64,000 nt of DNA. Origin: Cytobacillus firmus NBRC 15306 (GTDB lineage Bacteria > Bacillota > Bacilli > Bacillales > Cytobacillaceae). The notes below the pieces were generated by a model. It had not been told where the DNA came from, made no database searches, and saw only the letters and a program-made list of their open reading frames with translations. Shown here one piece after another: positions 25,630 to 35,398 of this stretch. Within the stretch, counting starts at the first letter, position 1. Every line of letters starts with the position of its first letter. The position numbers and the translations under genes are program-made. The stretch spans positions 1 through 64,000 of the forward strand of contig NZ_BCUY01000011.1 in NCBI RefSeq assembly GCF_001591465.1. Reading direction: 5' to 3'.

Positions 25630-27120
25630 ATGAAAAAAGAGTTAAAAAAGAAGAGACCTCTGTCAGAGATCGAACTTGACGATCTGGAAAAGTCGCTTTC
25701 ACGATCTCATGATTTTCAAAAAGTACATTATAGCAACAGACAAACTAGCCTCTGTTTTTCTTTTACTTATTTCAAAACACTGATTGACCAAAAAATGATC
25801 ACAAAAAGTTTGCTCCCTCAGCTTCTTCAGGGTGAGTTCAACAAAATTGATGATTTGAAAAAACTTTTGCCATCTGCAAGCATACAATTTTGTGAAGATC
25901 TTTCAAAGGCAGAACATATGCTTTTGAATGGCTATGTGATGGTTACATCAGAAGCCGAAAAGCAAAAAGCGGCTTTTATGGCTGCTAAATGTTCATATGT
26001 CAGGGAGATAACACATCCGGAAGTCGAGCAAACGGTTATCGGAGCAAAGGAAGCCTTTGTCGAGTCTCTGGAGAATAATTTGAATTTAATCCGCAAACGA
26101 CTGCCCATCTCTGAACTGATCATTGAGGAATATATAATTGGAAGCATATCCAGAACAGCGGTGGCCGTTCTCTATATTGACGGAATTACGAATACAGATT
26201 ATGTAAGCATGGTAAAAGAAAGAATCGAAAATATCGATTTTGATGAAATCACTGACAGTTCTTATATTGGACAGCTCATTTCAGATAATAAGAATTCTCC
26301 CTTCCCTCAGCTGCTGGATACAGAAAGACCGGACAGGGCAGCCGCTGTCCTTGCTGAAGGAAAAGTCGTGATTGCCATAGATGGGTCACCGCATGTGCTG
26401 ATTACCCCTACAACGTTTTCTGAATTCTTCAGCTCCTTTGAAGATTATTTTTTAAATTGGACTATCGCTTCTTTTGCCAGAATATTGCGGGCCTTTTCTG
26501 TTATTTTTTCCATACAGATCACGTCCATTTATGTTGCAACTCTTACTTACCATATGGAGCTCATCCCCACGGATTTATTAGGAACACTGGTGACTTCAAG
26601 ACAGCATATTCCTCTGCCTCCTTTCTATGAAGCGTTAATGCTTGAACTGGTAATAGAGCTTTTAAGAGAGGCTGGAGCCAGATTGCCTACGAAAGTTGGT
26701 CAGACAATCGGTATCGTAGGAGGGATTGTCATTGGGACAGCATCTGTGCAGGCAGGGCTGACAAGTAATGTCCTGTTAATCTTTATCGCACTTGCAGCTC
26801 TTGCCGCTTTTACTACACCTGTATATAAGATGAATAATACCATCCGATTTCTAAGATTTCCGTTTTTAATATTCGCGAATTTATGGGGTTTTGTAGGTGT
26901 GCTGTTCTGTTCCTGTATTTTGTTAACTCATATGATCAGGCTTACATCTCTCGGGAGACCTTTTATGGAGCCGTTTTATCCGCCCAGATATCGGGACTTG
27001 AAAGATTCGTTTCTAAGATTCCCATTTCAGCCTTTAAGGCCAGTATATTTAAGAACACAAAATCCGCATCGGTTTCAGCCGCAGAAAAAATCAAAAGTTA
27101 AGAAAGATATTGATGAATAA
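25630..27120 (+). CDS. GerA-family spore germination protein, A subunit (orphan)
   Basis: 496 residues. An N-terminal soluble domain (about 1-240) with GerAA features (RTAVAVLYIDGITN, ITDSSYIGQLI, FPQLLDTERPD, EGKVVIAIDGSPHVLI) precedes five to six membrane segments carrying the conserved HMELIPTDLLGTLVTSRQHIPLPPFYEALMLELVIELLREAG region, here split by eye. GerA-type A subunits form the nutrient-gated ion channel in the spore inner membrane. No B or C subunit gene follows, so it must work with partners encoded elsewhere or act in a divergent complex. The ribosome binding site (GGTGA) is weak, as in forespore genes. Confidence 0.9.
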   Translation: MKKELKKKRPLSEIELDDLEKSLSRSHDFQKVHYSNRQTSLCFSFTYFKTLIDQKMITKSLLPQLLQGEFNKIDDLKKLLPSASIQFCEDLSKAEHMLLNGYVMVTSEAEKQKAAFMAAKCSYVREITHPEVEQTVIGAKEAFVESLENNLNLIRKRLPISELIIEEYIIGSISRTAVAVLYIDGITNTDYVSMVKERIENIDFDEITDSSYIGQLISDNKNSPFPQLLDTERPDRAAAVLAEGKVVIAIDGSPHVLITPTTFSEFFSSFEDYFLNWTIASFARILRAFSVIFSIQITSIYVATLTYHMELIPTDLLGTLVTSRQHIPLPPFYEALMLELVIELLREAGARLPTKVGQTIGIVGGIVIGTASVQAGLTSNVLLIFIALAALAAFTTPVYKMNNTIRFLRFPFLIFANLWGFVGVLFCSCILLTHMIRLTSLGRPFMEPFYPPRYRDLKDSFLRFPFQPLRPVYLRTQNPHRFQPQKKSKVKKDIDE

Positions 27121-27127
27121 AAAAAGA

Positions 27128-27151
27128 GCCTGGCTCACAAGTGCCAGGCTG
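27128..27151. terminator. Terminator between gerAA and the FMN protein
   Basis: AGCCTGGC pairs with GCCAGGCT. A-run on the left (good for the minus gene) and GTTATT on the right. Confidence 0.75.
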
Positions 27152-27154
27152 TTA

Positions 27155-28570
27155 TTATGCTTTCTTAGATTTATCCTCCCATGGTTCAAAGGAAAAAGGG
27201 ATTCCGATCCTTTTCGCCGTGAGTTCATCATAGGAAACGAGATCTTTCTTCGATAATTCTTTTAATGACTTTTTCCCCATGGCTCTTAACGCCATTTTGA
27301 TTTCCTCGGTGCTCGCGGTCAAGAACTTTTCCGCCGACTTAGCCCCATCCTCCGTTTTAAATACATCTTTGAATTTCCCCTGGTTCCAGACAGCCTGTGT
27401 TGGCGGTTCAAAAGGAAGAGCATTCAATGTTTGTTTATGAGAAACAGTAAACAGCATTACAGATCCCAGATAAACCGCATCCGCTCCAAGCGCCAGGACT
27501 TTTAAAAAGTGTCCTGGTGTAAAAAGGCCGCCAGAAACAATTAAGCTGATATCCCCCTTCTTTTTTCTTTTTTCAAGATGATTTGAGGCACGGGTGATAG
27601 CATGCAGGGTTGGTATTCCAAAATCGTCTGCCAGTAAGGGAGGTGCACCGACAGAAGCCCCTTGTCCCCCATCAACCGCGATAAAATCCACCCCGATTTC
27701 GATTAAGTGATCAATATCATCTTCGATCTTTCCGCCTGCCCCTATTTTTGCGCCGATCGGGACACCTCCGGACATTTTACGCAGCTCATCCACCAGCTCT
27801 TTTAAATCCTTCAATGTCTGTTTTTCAAAAAAATGTTCCATTATATGGGCAGTTTCATTTTCCTTTAATCCCATGACTTCCCTTGCACGACCGGTTAAAT
27901 TTTCAGGGGAGATGTTGCCGCCCATTCCAAGTGTAGCTCCCTGACCCAGCTTAAGTTCAATCATGTCTGCCCTTTTAATAGTTTTTTCTTCCTTACCCCA
28001 CTCCGTCTTGGAGAACTGAAGAATATACTTCCCCGCACTTTCAAGCTCTTCTGGGAGAATCCCGCCTTCACCTGAATTAATGGCTGTTCCTGTATTCTTG
28101 GCAGCTGTGGCTAATGCAATTTTTACTTGCTCACTCAAAGCGATTCCAAAGGCCATTCCACTAATCATCAGGGGGATTTTGATTTTCATCGGCTTTTTCG
28201 CTTTTGGACCAATGGTCACTTTCACATCAACATCTTCCTCACCGTCAATGGGGAAAGGTGATGTCTGTGCAGGGATAAACGTAATTTCTTCAAAATGCGG
28301 CCATTTTTTCGATGAGCCAAAGGGGCGGTGCAGAACATCACCTGTTTCGGCCCGCAGGTTATTTTCAAGCGCATTTTGAATGCCCATATGCTTAAAACCG
28401 GGAATCAGTTCTATGAGGTTTTCCTGATAGCTGTCAGTCATAATAATTTTTCCTGCCTGCTTCACTGCCCGCTTCATGATCCAGCGCCAGCCGATAACCA
28501 GCATAAATAATAAAAAAATATATAATAAGGAAATCATAGCCAGTGCTGCAATTAATAATATATTGGTCAT
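27155..28570 (-). CDS. yerD: FMN-binding glutamate-synthase-family protein (YerD-like)
   Basis: 471 residues. One N-terminal membrane anchor (about 3-28) precedes a glutamate synthase central FMN domain: SGEGGILPEEL, GQGATLGMGG, GAKIGAGGKIEDDI, DFIAVDGGQGASVGAPP and ISLIVSGGLFTPGHFLKVLALGADAVYLGS. It lacks the glutaminase and alpha subunit domains, so it is not an ordinary glutamate synthase; the B. subtilis counterpart YerD is uncharacterised. I start at ATG 28570, where GGAG sits six bases upstream; a TTG at 28582 has no ribosome binding site. Confidence 0.87.
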   Translation of the reverse strand: MTNILLIAALAMISLLYIFLLFMLVIGWRWIMKRAVKQAGKIIMTDSYQENLIELIPGFKHMGIQNALENNLRAETGDVLHRPFGSSKKWPHFEEITFIPAQTSPFPIDGEEDVDVKVTIGPKAKKPMKIKIPLMISGMAFGIALSEQVKIALATAAKNTGTAINSGEGGILPEELESAGKYILQFSKTEWGKEEKTIKRADMIELKLGQGATLGMGGNISPENLTGRAREVMGLKENETAHIMEHFFEKQTLKDLKELVDELRKMSGGVPIGAKIGAGGKIEDDIDHLIEIGVDFIAVDGGQGASVGAPPLLADDFGIPTLHAITRASNHLEKRKKKGDISLIVSGGLFTPGHFLKVLALGADAVYLGSVMLFTVSHKQTLNALPFEPPTQAVWNQGKFKDVFKTEDGAKSAEKFLTASTEEIKMALRAMGKKSLKELSKKDLVSYDELTAKRIGIPFSFEPWEDKSKKA

Positions 28571-28703
28571 GGTTTTCTCCAAAAGATCTTTTAAATTCCA
28601 TTATTTCCATTGAGAGGGAATTTAACCTATGACTTTTCGGTTTTTGGAATAATCACAAAGCTGAAAGTAAACTCTATGTGAAAATATAAAATGAGGTGAA
28701 ATG

Positions 28704-28859
28704 ATGGACAACCGCGAGAATGCTCAGCCGAATAATATTAAAGAAGAAAACCTAGTAAAAGGAAGTCTCCTTGAATCTATGATGGAGCCTATGGACCAGC
28801 TATCCAAGATTCCTCCGGATAAAACAGACCGGAGAACCAGCGACGAAGAGATGAATTAA
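28704..28859 (+). CDS. Small hydrophilic protein of unknown function
   Basis: 51 residues, with a GAGGTG ribosome binding site and its own strong terminator. Composition is acidic/polar with many Met, Asn and Pro (GSLLESMMEPMDQLSKIPPDKTD). No signal, membrane segment or known motif. ATG 28701 is also in frame, but 28704 has the better spacing. The packaging (ribosome binding site, short ORF, terminator) argues for a real monocistronic gene; small late-sporulation proteins often look like this, but nothing here proves that. Confidence 0.65.
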   Translation: MDNRENAQPNNIKEENLVKGSLLESMMEPMDQLSKIPPDKTDRRTSDEEMN

Positions 28860-28863
28860 CAGA

Positions 28864-28896
28864 TGAAGCCGGCATTTTCGGATGCCGGCTTCATTT
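28864..28896 (+). terminator. Terminator of the 51-aa gene
   Basis: GAAGCCGGCAT pairs with ATGCCGGCTTC around TTTCGG, followed by ATTT. Confidence 0.8.
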
Positions 28897-28945
28897 CCAC
28901 ATGGAGTAACTTGATATGATTCTCTTTCCTTCTTCACTCAGTGCT

Positions 28946-30571
28946 TTAGTTTCGGAGAATCTCATAAATTCTTGCTTCATGCGGAAGCAATATTTCTTCA
29001 TTTGTATCAAAGTCATTCTGATAATTAGAAAGAATTAGTTCCCGATTTGCAAAGCCATCAAAGGTGAATGTCTGCTGCTCGTCACCATGGTTTAAAACAA
29101 TCAGCCAGGTTACATCATTATAGGAGCGTGTATACACATATAAATGTTCATCATCTGGCAATAGATCCTTATAATCCCCGTAAACCATTACCTCGTTTTG
29201 TTTTCTTAATTCAATCAGCTTTTTATAAAAATAAAAGATAGAGTCCGGATCATTCAGAGCTGCTTCAACGTTGATCTCCCTAAAATTCGGATTTACTTTG
29301 ATCCATGGGTCTCCAGCAGTAAAGCCAGCGTTAATGCTGTCATTCCACTGCATCGGTGTCCTGGAGTTATCGCGGCTCAGAAGCAAAAGGCTTTCAAAGA
29401 CTTCCTTTGGATCACGGCCTTTTGAAACTTCTTCATGATATTTGTTTTTCATAGCAATGTCATTGTAGTCTTCGATGGAATCAAATCTCACACCTGTCAT
29501 ACCGATTTCTTCGCCCTGATAGATATAAGGAGTTCCAGGTAATGTATGAATCATTGCTGCTAAAAGCTTTGCAGATTGGTCACGATACTGGCCATCATTC
29601 CCATAGCGGGTAACCTGTCTTGTGTGATCATGGTTATTAAGGAATTGCGAATTCCACCCTTTTTGCTTAAGGCCATTATACCAGCTTGTTTGGATTTCCT
29701 TGAATCTGAGCATATCCCATACCGGCATTTCATCTGCCACCTGAAAATGAAAAAGTGTATTCAATTCATTCCGGCTTTCATCCACATAGAGCAGTCCCTC
29801 TTCCGGTGAAACAAACGGGATCTCGCCGACTGTCATCACATCATAATGCTGAAGGACTTCCCGATGCATTTCCTGAAGATAATCATGGATACCCGGATTA
29901 TTGGCCAGATAGCTTATATCATAAGGGTCCTCAGCATCTGATAAATCTTCTCTTTTTGCCAATAGATTAATCACATCCATTCGAAACCCCTCAATGCCTT
30001 TATCCAGCCAGAAGCGCATCATTTTGTAAATTTCCTGGCGCAATTCAGGATTTTCCCAGTTAAGATCCGGCTGCTCGACTGCAAAGGAATGATAATAAAA
30101 TTGTCCTGTTGCTTTATCCAATTCCCAGCAGGCTGGAGCAAAATAGGATCGCCAATTATTTGGCTCCCTTCCATCCTTTGGATCCTTCCAAATATACCAA
30201 TCTCTTTTCGGATTATTTTTGGAGGAGCGTGATTCCAAAAACCATGGATGCCGGTCAGAAGTATGGTTCACAACCAAATCCATAATGACCTTCATCCCGC
30301 GCTGATGAATTTCATGGATTAGCTCATCGAAGGCTTCCATATCACCGGCTTTTTCCATAATTACATAATAATTTGAAATATCATAGCCATTGTCCCGGTC
30401 TGGTGATTGATAAAAGGGATTCAGCCAAATCACGTCTATGCCAAGATTCTTGATATAATCAAGCTTTTCGATTATTCCTCTTAAATCTCCATAGCCGTCA
30501 CCATTTGAATCATTAAAGCTTCTCCAGTAAATTTGATATACAACTGCTTCTTTCCACCATTTTTTATTCAC
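28946..30571 (-). CDS. GH13 oligo-1,6-glucosidase / alpha-glucosidase (second copy)
   Basis: 541 residues, cytoplasmic GH13 subfamily 31. It begins WWKEAVVYQIYWRSFNDSNGDGYGDLRGI. The catalytic set is visible: Asp in GFRMDVINL, Glu in TVGEIPFVS, Asp in NNHDHTRQV. It hydrolyses alpha-1,6 or alpha-1,4 glucosides such as isomaltose delivered by the upstream ABC importer. The start is GTG 30571 with GAGGTGG. It is last in the lacI-to-glucosidase operon and about half-identical by eye to the preceding gene, pointing to duplication with divergence. Exact specificity is not readable. Confidence 0.88.
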   Translation of the reverse strand: MNKKWWKEAVVYQIYWRSFNDSNGDGYGDLRGIIEKLDYIKNLGIDVIWLNPFYQSPDRDNGYDISNYYVIMEKAGDMEAFDELIHEIHQRGMKVIMDLVVNHTSDRHPWFLESRSSKNNPKRDWYIWKDPKDGREPNNWRSYFAPACWELDKATGQFYYHSFAVEQPDLNWENPELRQEIYKMMRFWLDKGIEGFRMDVINLLAKREDLSDAEDPYDISYLANNPGIHDYLQEMHREVLQHYDVMTVGEIPFVSPEEGLLYVDESRNELNTLFHFQVADEMPVWDMLRFKEIQTSWYNGLKQKGWNSQFLNNHDHTRQVTRYGNDGQYRDQSAKLLAAMIHTLPGTPYIYQGEEIGMTGVRFDSIEDYNDIAMKNKYHEEVSKGRDPKEVFESLLLLSRDNSRTPMQWNDSINAGFTAGDPWIKVNPNFREINVEAALNDPDSIFYFYKKLIELRKQNEVMVYGDYKDLLPDDEHLYVYTRSYNDVTWLIVLNHGDEQQTFTFDGFANRELILSNYQNDFDTNEEILLPHEARIYEILRN

Positions 30572-30628
30572 AGGGCCACCTCATCTTTATCATCTCTTAT
30601 AAAAAAGGGCCCTAAACAGGCCCTATCA

Positions 30629-32314
30629 TTATTTCTTCAAACGATATACTCTTGCCTCATATGGCTTGAGTGTCAGTTTATCAATTTCTTCATTTTCATC
30701 TGCAGTCAAGTTGGATATTAAAAGTTCCTTAGAAGAATAATGGATATGCTCCGGCAGCTTAAAGCCAGGTGTTCCATCACTGAAATTGCAGATAACAAGC
30801 AGCTGGTCATTACCTAGAGTTCGCGTAAAAGCAAAGATCTGCTCATCCTCTTCCATTATTAAATCAAATGTTCCATAAACAATTACTTCATTTTGCTTCC
30901 TAAGCTGAATCAGCTTCTTATAAAAATGGAAGATCGAGTCTTCATCTTTTAAAACTGCTTCGGCGTTAATTCTCTTGTAATTAGGATTTACGCTTATCCA
31001 CGGGGTTCCTTCAGTGAAGCCTGCATTCGGGCTGGCATCCCACTGAACAGGCGTTCTAGCATTATCCCGGCCTCTCTCATGAATGCCTTTAAAGATTTCA
31101 TCATGTGTTAAGGAATCCGGTGTAAGATCACGGTAGGCATTCAGCGTTTCGATATCACGGTAATCATTGATATCATTGAACTTAACGTTTGTCATGCCGA
31201 TTTCCTCGCCCTGGTAAATATAAGGGGTCCCCTGCATCATATGAAGGCAAACAGCAATCATCTTACCAGAGATTACGCGATATTCTTCTGAATCATTTCC
31301 CCATCTGGAGATGGCACGGGGCTGATCATGGTTGCTCCAATACAAACTGTTCCAGCCATCCTCTTCAAGACCCTTTTGCCACTTGTTGAAAATCTTTTTC
31401 AGATCTGTCAATTTCCAGGGGCGTGGATCCCATTTGCCATATTGACCGTCCCCCAGGCCCACATGTTCAAAATGAAACACCATATTTAATTCATTTCTGT
31501 TCCTGCCAGTGTAGAGCTTGCCTTCATCAACTGTTACACCAGGCATTTCGCCAACCGTAATAGTATCATAAGGGCTAAGAGCTTCTTTATTCATTTCCTG
31601 CAGGAACTCATGAATTCTCGGACCGTTCATATAATACTTGCTGCCATCCCCATATTTGTGGCCCTCCCGGATCTCCCCCTGAGGATAGCTAGTATCTTTT
31701 GAAATGAAATTCACGACATCCATGCGGAATCCATCAATGCCTTTATCCAGCCAGAAGCGCATCATTTCATATACTTCATTTCTGAGAACAGGATTTTCCC
31801 AGTTTAAGTCAGGCTGCTTTTTGCTGAACAGATGCAGGTAATATTCTCCGGTTTGTTCATCATATTCCCATACACTGCCGCCAAATGCTGCTCCCCAATT
31901 TGTAGGAGGCTCGCCATTATCCGTCTTTTTCCAGATATAATAATCCCGATACGGGTTATCTTTAGATTTTCTCGATTCCTTGAACCACTGATGCTCATCG
32001 CTTGAATGATTAACAACGAGGTCCATCATAATTTTAATGCCGTTGTCATGCGCTTTTGCCAGCATGCCGTCAAAGTCTTCCATGGTTCCGAACTCAACCA
32101 TAATATTGCGGTAATCTGAGATATCATAGCCATTATCATCATTAGGAGATTTGTAAACGGGGGATAGCCAGATAACATCGATCCCCAATTCGGCTAAATA
32201 TGAAATTTTTTCAGTGATTCCGTTGATATCGCCGATCCCGTCCCCATTTGAATCGTTAAAGCTTCTTGGGTAGATTTGATAAATAACGCTTTCTTTCCAC
32301 CATGTTTTGTTCAA
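30629..32314 (-). CDS. malL: GH13 oligo-1,6-glucosidase
   Basis: 561 residues, opening NKTWWKESVIYQIYPRSFNDSNGDGIGDI, a MalL/oligo-1,6-glucosidase signature. The nucleophile Asp lies in GFRMDVVNFISKD, the acid/base Glu in TVGEMPGVTVDEG and the third Asp in SNHDQPRAISRWG. It cleaves alpha-1,6 links of isomalto-oligosaccharides and probably short maltosides. I choose TTG 32314: GGAG is nine bases upstream, whereas TTG 32323 directly abuts it. It follows the two permease genes in the operon. Confidence 0.9.
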   Translation of the reverse strand: MNKTWWKESVIYQIYPRSFNDSNGDGIGDINGITEKISYLAELGIDVIWLSPVYKSPNDDNGYDISDYRNIMVEFGTMEDFDGMLAKAHDNGIKIMMDLVVNHSSDEHQWFKESRKSKDNPYRDYYIWKKTDNGEPPTNWGAAFGGSVWEYDEQTGEYYLHLFSKKQPDLNWENPVLRNEVYEMMRFWLDKGIDGFRMDVVNFISKDTSYPQGEIREGHKYGDGSKYYMNGPRIHEFLQEMNKEALSPYDTITVGEMPGVTVDEGKLYTGRNRNELNMVFHFEHVGLGDGQYGKWDPRPWKLTDLKKIFNKWQKGLEEDGWNSLYWSNHDQPRAISRWGNDSEEYRVISGKMIAVCLHMMQGTPYIYQGEEIGMTNVKFNDINDYRDIETLNAYRDLTPDSLTHDEIFKGIHERGRDNARTPVQWDASPNAGFTEGTPWISVNPNYKRINAEAVLKDEDSIFHFYKKLIQLRKQNEVIVYGTFDLIMEEDEQIFAFTRTLGNDQLLVICNFSDGTPGFKLPEHIHYSSKELLISNLTADENEEIDKLTLKPYEARVYRLKK

Positions 32315-32347
32315 TTTATACAACTCCGTTCAAAAAAGTTTTCTCTA

Positions 32348-33169
32348 TTATTTGATTGAGCCCTTCATAACGCCGCTAATAATCCATTTTTGGGCAAAGA
32401 TGTACACAATAATCATTGGTGCAAGTGCCATTAAATAGGAGGCAAATGCCAGATTATAATCTGTGCTGAACTGGCCCTGGAAAATGTACTGCACCAGCGG
32501 GAGAGTGGCCATTTCGCGATCGCTCAGCAGAACAAGCGGAAGCATGAAATCATTCCATGCACCCAGACTCGTAATGATGGCAACTGTAGCATTCATAGGT
32601 GCCAGCAGCGGGAAAATGACCTTCCAGAATACCCCCCATGTGGTGGCGCCGTCCATAATAGCCGCTTCTTCCAATTCAACTGGAATGGCCCGAATGTAGC
32701 CAATATAGATAAACACATTAAAAGAAAGGTTGAAAACAATATACAAAATGATTAATCCAACCAGATTATCCATTCCCCATGCACTGGTCTGTTTGACAAG
32801 AGGCAGCATGATGATTGGAAAAGGAATAAACATTGCACTTAAAAAATAGAAGTATAGAAACTTATAAAACTTCTTATGAAGATTTCTGGCGATGGCATAT
32901 GATACAAGCGAGTTCGTTAGCACTGTAAAAATGACAACAAATATGGTTACGAATGCACTATTTTTAAACGCATTAAAGAAATTAGTCATTTCGATTGCCT
33001 GTGCAAAGTTGTCAAATGACCATGATTTAGGAAGAGCAAGTAAATTCCCTGCCATTTCAGGCGGTGTTTTAAATGCAATGGTAATGGTTAAATACAGTGG
33101 AAAAAGAATGAGCAATGAACCTAAGATTAATAGAGTGGTCACAAGCCAGCTCGTTTTTTTGCGATTCAT
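32348..33169 (-). CDS. ABC sugar importer permease, MalG-type
   Basis: 273 residues with six membrane segments and the EAA loop EEAAIMDGATTWGVFWKVIFPLLAPMNATVAI that docks the ATPase. It is the second membrane subunit of a carbohydrate-uptake-1 (CUT1) importer for alpha-glucosides. Its ATG overlaps the stop of the MalF-type gene by one base (TAATG). No ATPase gene is present here, as is usual when a shared MsmX-type ATPase energises several CUT1 importers. Confidence 0.9.
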   Translation of the reverse strand: MNRKKTSWLVTTLLILGSLLILFPLYLTITIAFKTPPEMAGNLLALPKSWSFDNFAQAIEMTNFFNAFKNSAFVTIFVVIFTVLTNSLVSYAIARNLHKKFYKFLYFYFLSAMFIPFPIIMLPLVKQTSAWGMDNLVGLIILYIVFNLSFNVFIYIGYIRAIPVELEEAAIMDGATTWGVFWKVIFPLLAPMNATVAIITSLGAWNDFMLPLVLLSDREMATLPLVQYIFQGQFSTDYNLAFASYLMALAPMIIVYIFAQKWIISGVMKGSIK

Positions 33170-34032
33170 TAGTTTTCCACCTCTCTTTTATTTAAGAATT
33201 TCAGCTGAATAACAGAAAAGACGATGATGACGATGAAGTATATAACCGCATTGGCTGATTGATAGGCGAACTCTCCGCCTTCAAATCCTCCCCGGTAAAT
33301 AAGCAGGGAGATCGATTCGGTTGACTTTCCCGGGCCCCCGCCAGTCAGGGCAACAATCTGATCAAATACCATCAGAAAGTTCTTCAAAGACAGCACCATA
33401 TTTATAGTGAAAAATGGTGCTATCAGCGGAAACGTAATTTTCCAGAACTTTGTCCAGACACCTGCACCATCGATGCTTGCCGCCTCATACAAATCCTCTG
33501 ATATCGTAACCAGCCCCGCAAGATACAAAATCGTATTAAATGACACAGCCTGCCAAACGGCTACAATGACAATCCCGATCCATGCAAGATCCGGGTTTCC
33601 AAGAATATTTCATGTAAGAAATTCCCATCCGAATGCATTGCCAATCTGCGGCAGGAAATGAGCAAAAATAAAATTAAAGATAAAGCCAACAATTAAAATA
33701 CTGAGAATGTAAGGCAAAAAGTAGACCGCCCGCAGCGTTTTGTGAAATTTAATCTTGGAGTTAAGCCCGATAGCCACAAGGAGGCTTATGATATTGACCA
33801 AAGTGGTCGCAACAATGGCAAATTTAAAAGTAAATAAGTAGGCATCTCCTGCCCGTTCATCTTTAAAAACATTTAAGTAATTTTTTAACCCAACAAAGTT
33901 CCAATCTCCATACCCTTTCCAATCCGTGAAGCTGTAAAAAATCCCCTGCAATGCAGGAAAGCTGTGGAAAATGAAGAAAAGAAGGAAAGCGGGTACCGTG
34001 ATGATGAGAAACACACTGTTTTTCTTTTTCAT
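33169..34032 (-). pseudogene. ABC sugar importer permease, MalF-type, interrupted by an in-frame TGA
   Basis: The frame encodes MKKKNSVFLIITVPAFLLFFIFHSFPAL and several helices to GWEFLT, then TGA (33612-33610). It continues in the same frame with NILGNPDLAWIGIVIVAVWQAVSFNTILYLAGL, the EAA loop (LYEAASIDGAGVWTKFWKITFPLI) and the C-terminal helices to the stop at 33169. The full length would be 287 residues, normal for MalF. A single C-to-T change in a CGA codon could produce the stop. Downstream restart at GTG 33546 would lack the first helices. It is probably a nonsense mutation or a sequencing error; selenocysteine is not plausible here. Confidence 0.85.
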
Positions 34033-34090
34033 AATGACAACTCCTTTTTAGAAAGCCAGGAAATCCATTAGATTCCCTGGCCCGATGCCT

Positions 34091-35323
34091 TTAACGGTTT
34101 TGAACTTTTTCCCACTCGCTGTCCATTTTCTTCAGGAACTTTTCTTTATCTTTCTTGATCAGAAATTCCTGAACAAGGTTTTCAGCTCCCATGCCTGCAG
34201 GATAATAGTGATCAGGGAAGCTTGTAATCGTGCCATTTTCAAAGTTGGCTTTGATTCCTTCAAAGACTGGATCTTCCTGGTAAACCCCTTCAATGGCAGA
34301 GAAAGCTTTCTGCTCGTCAATGTAGCTTTTAGCAGTGTCTTTATTCAGCATAAATTCAACAAACTTCATCGCTTCTACTTTATGCTCAGTTTCTTTGCTG
34401 ACTGCTAAAAGAACATCTACACCTGAAACAAGTTTGTTTTGTGCGGGATCGTTAGTAACAGGCATTGGGAATACACCAAGTTCCATATCCGGATTTACTT
34501 TAAGTATTTCAGGGATTGCCCAGTTTCCTTGCAGATAGAAAACTGACTTGCCGGCCGCAAATGCATTGTTTCCATCTCCATAAGCGACACCCATATTGTC
34601 CTTGTGTCCATACTGGACTAATGCAGCCATCTTGTCTGCAACTTCATCATACTTTTTCGTGAAGGATGTTTCACCGGCATTTTTCTTTTCGGCAAAATCT
34701 TCTCCAGCAACATTAGCACCAAGAGAGTTCCACGCAATCATGCCAGTCCAGGCATCTTTTAACGTAAAGTAAATCGGTATGTCGCCTGCAGCTTTCACCT
34801 TTTCAAGACTGGCGATGAATTCATCCCAGGTAGTCGGGACTTCAAGGCCATGTTCTTCAAACTTCGCTTTGTTGTAGATTACGGCATTCGCATTTGTAGC
34901 ATACGGAAGTCCGAAAGTGCCTTCAGTTTCAGGTCCGACAAGACGATTGATCATGTCGATATAGGATGGCTGAACTGTTTTGGCTAAATCAGTCCCTGCA
35001 AAATCCTCAAGAACGCCAGCACGGCCAAGCTCGCCGTAAGTAGCATTACCAGCGATAGACATAATATCAGGAAGATCGTTTTTGGTCAGTCGTGTTTTCA
35101 AAACTGTCTCTGCTTCCGGCGGTGCATCCAATTTAATCTTAATATCAGGATTTTCCGCTTCAAATTCTTTAATCAATCCTTTGTATGTTTCGATGCTTTC
35201 TGATTTATTAGAGAACAGCTCAAGCGTTACTTTACCATCGCCACTGCCATCAGATGAACATCCAGCCAGTAAAGATGCTCCTAAAGTTAATGCCATCACA
35301 CCTGCAGTCATTTTTTTTATCAT
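34091..35323 (-). CDS. ABC sugar-binding lipoprotein (CUT1, MalE-type)
   Basis: 410 residues. Lipobox LLAGCS with the lipidated Cys at about 22, then an extracellular solute-binding family 1 fold. Recognisable pieces are KSESIETYKGLIKEFEAENPDIKIK, LPDIMSIAG, YATNANAVIYNKAKFEEHGLEVPTTWDEF and AAGKSVFYLQGNWAIPEI. It captures oligosaccharides (probably isomaltose/maltose-type, judged from the glucosidases) for the two permeases that follow. It is preceded by a perfect 26-base palindrome with a LacI/CcpA-type core and so is probably the main regulated start of the operon. Confidence 0.92.
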   Translation of the reverse strand: MIKKMTAGVMALTLGASLLAGCSSDGSGDGKVTLELFSNKSESIETYKGLIKEFEAENPDIKIKLDAPPEAETVLKTRLTKNDLPDIMSIAGNATYGELGRAGVLEDFAGTDLAKTVQPSYIDMINRLVGPETEGTFGLPYATNANAVIYNKAKFEEHGLEVPTTWDEFIASLEKVKAAGDIPIYFTLKDAWTGMIAWNSLGANVAGEDFAEKKNAGETSFTKKYDEVADKMAALVQYGHKDNMGVAYGDGNNAFAAGKSVFYLQGNWAIPEILKVNPDMELGVFPMPVTNDPAQNKLVSGVDVLLAVSKETEHKVEAMKFVEFMLNKDTAKSYIDEQKAFSAIEGVYQEDPVFEGIKANFENGTITSFPDHYYPAGMGAENLVQEFLIKKDKEKFLKKMDSEWEKVQNR

Positions 35324-35352
35324 GGTATATCCCCCTATTTGATTTTATGGTC

Positions 35353-35378
35353 AAATTACGTAAACGTTTACGTAATTT
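35353..35378. promoter_or_regulatory. LacI-family operator upstream of the sugar-binding protein
   Basis: A perfect 26-base palindrome centred on GTAAACGTTTAC lies between lacI and the binding-protein gene. The AAACGTTT core is typical of LacI/GalR-family operators and overlaps the cre pattern, so CcpA could also bind. Confidence 0.8.
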
Positions 35379-35398
35379 ACCTGAGAAAAAGAGAGTTA

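Noticed and set aside
33600-33620. Selenocysteine at the in-frame TGA of the MalF-type gene, given selB in the window
   Set aside because: No SECIS-like hairpin directly downstream, the site is in a membrane permease with no redox role, and relatives have no Cys there as far as I recall.
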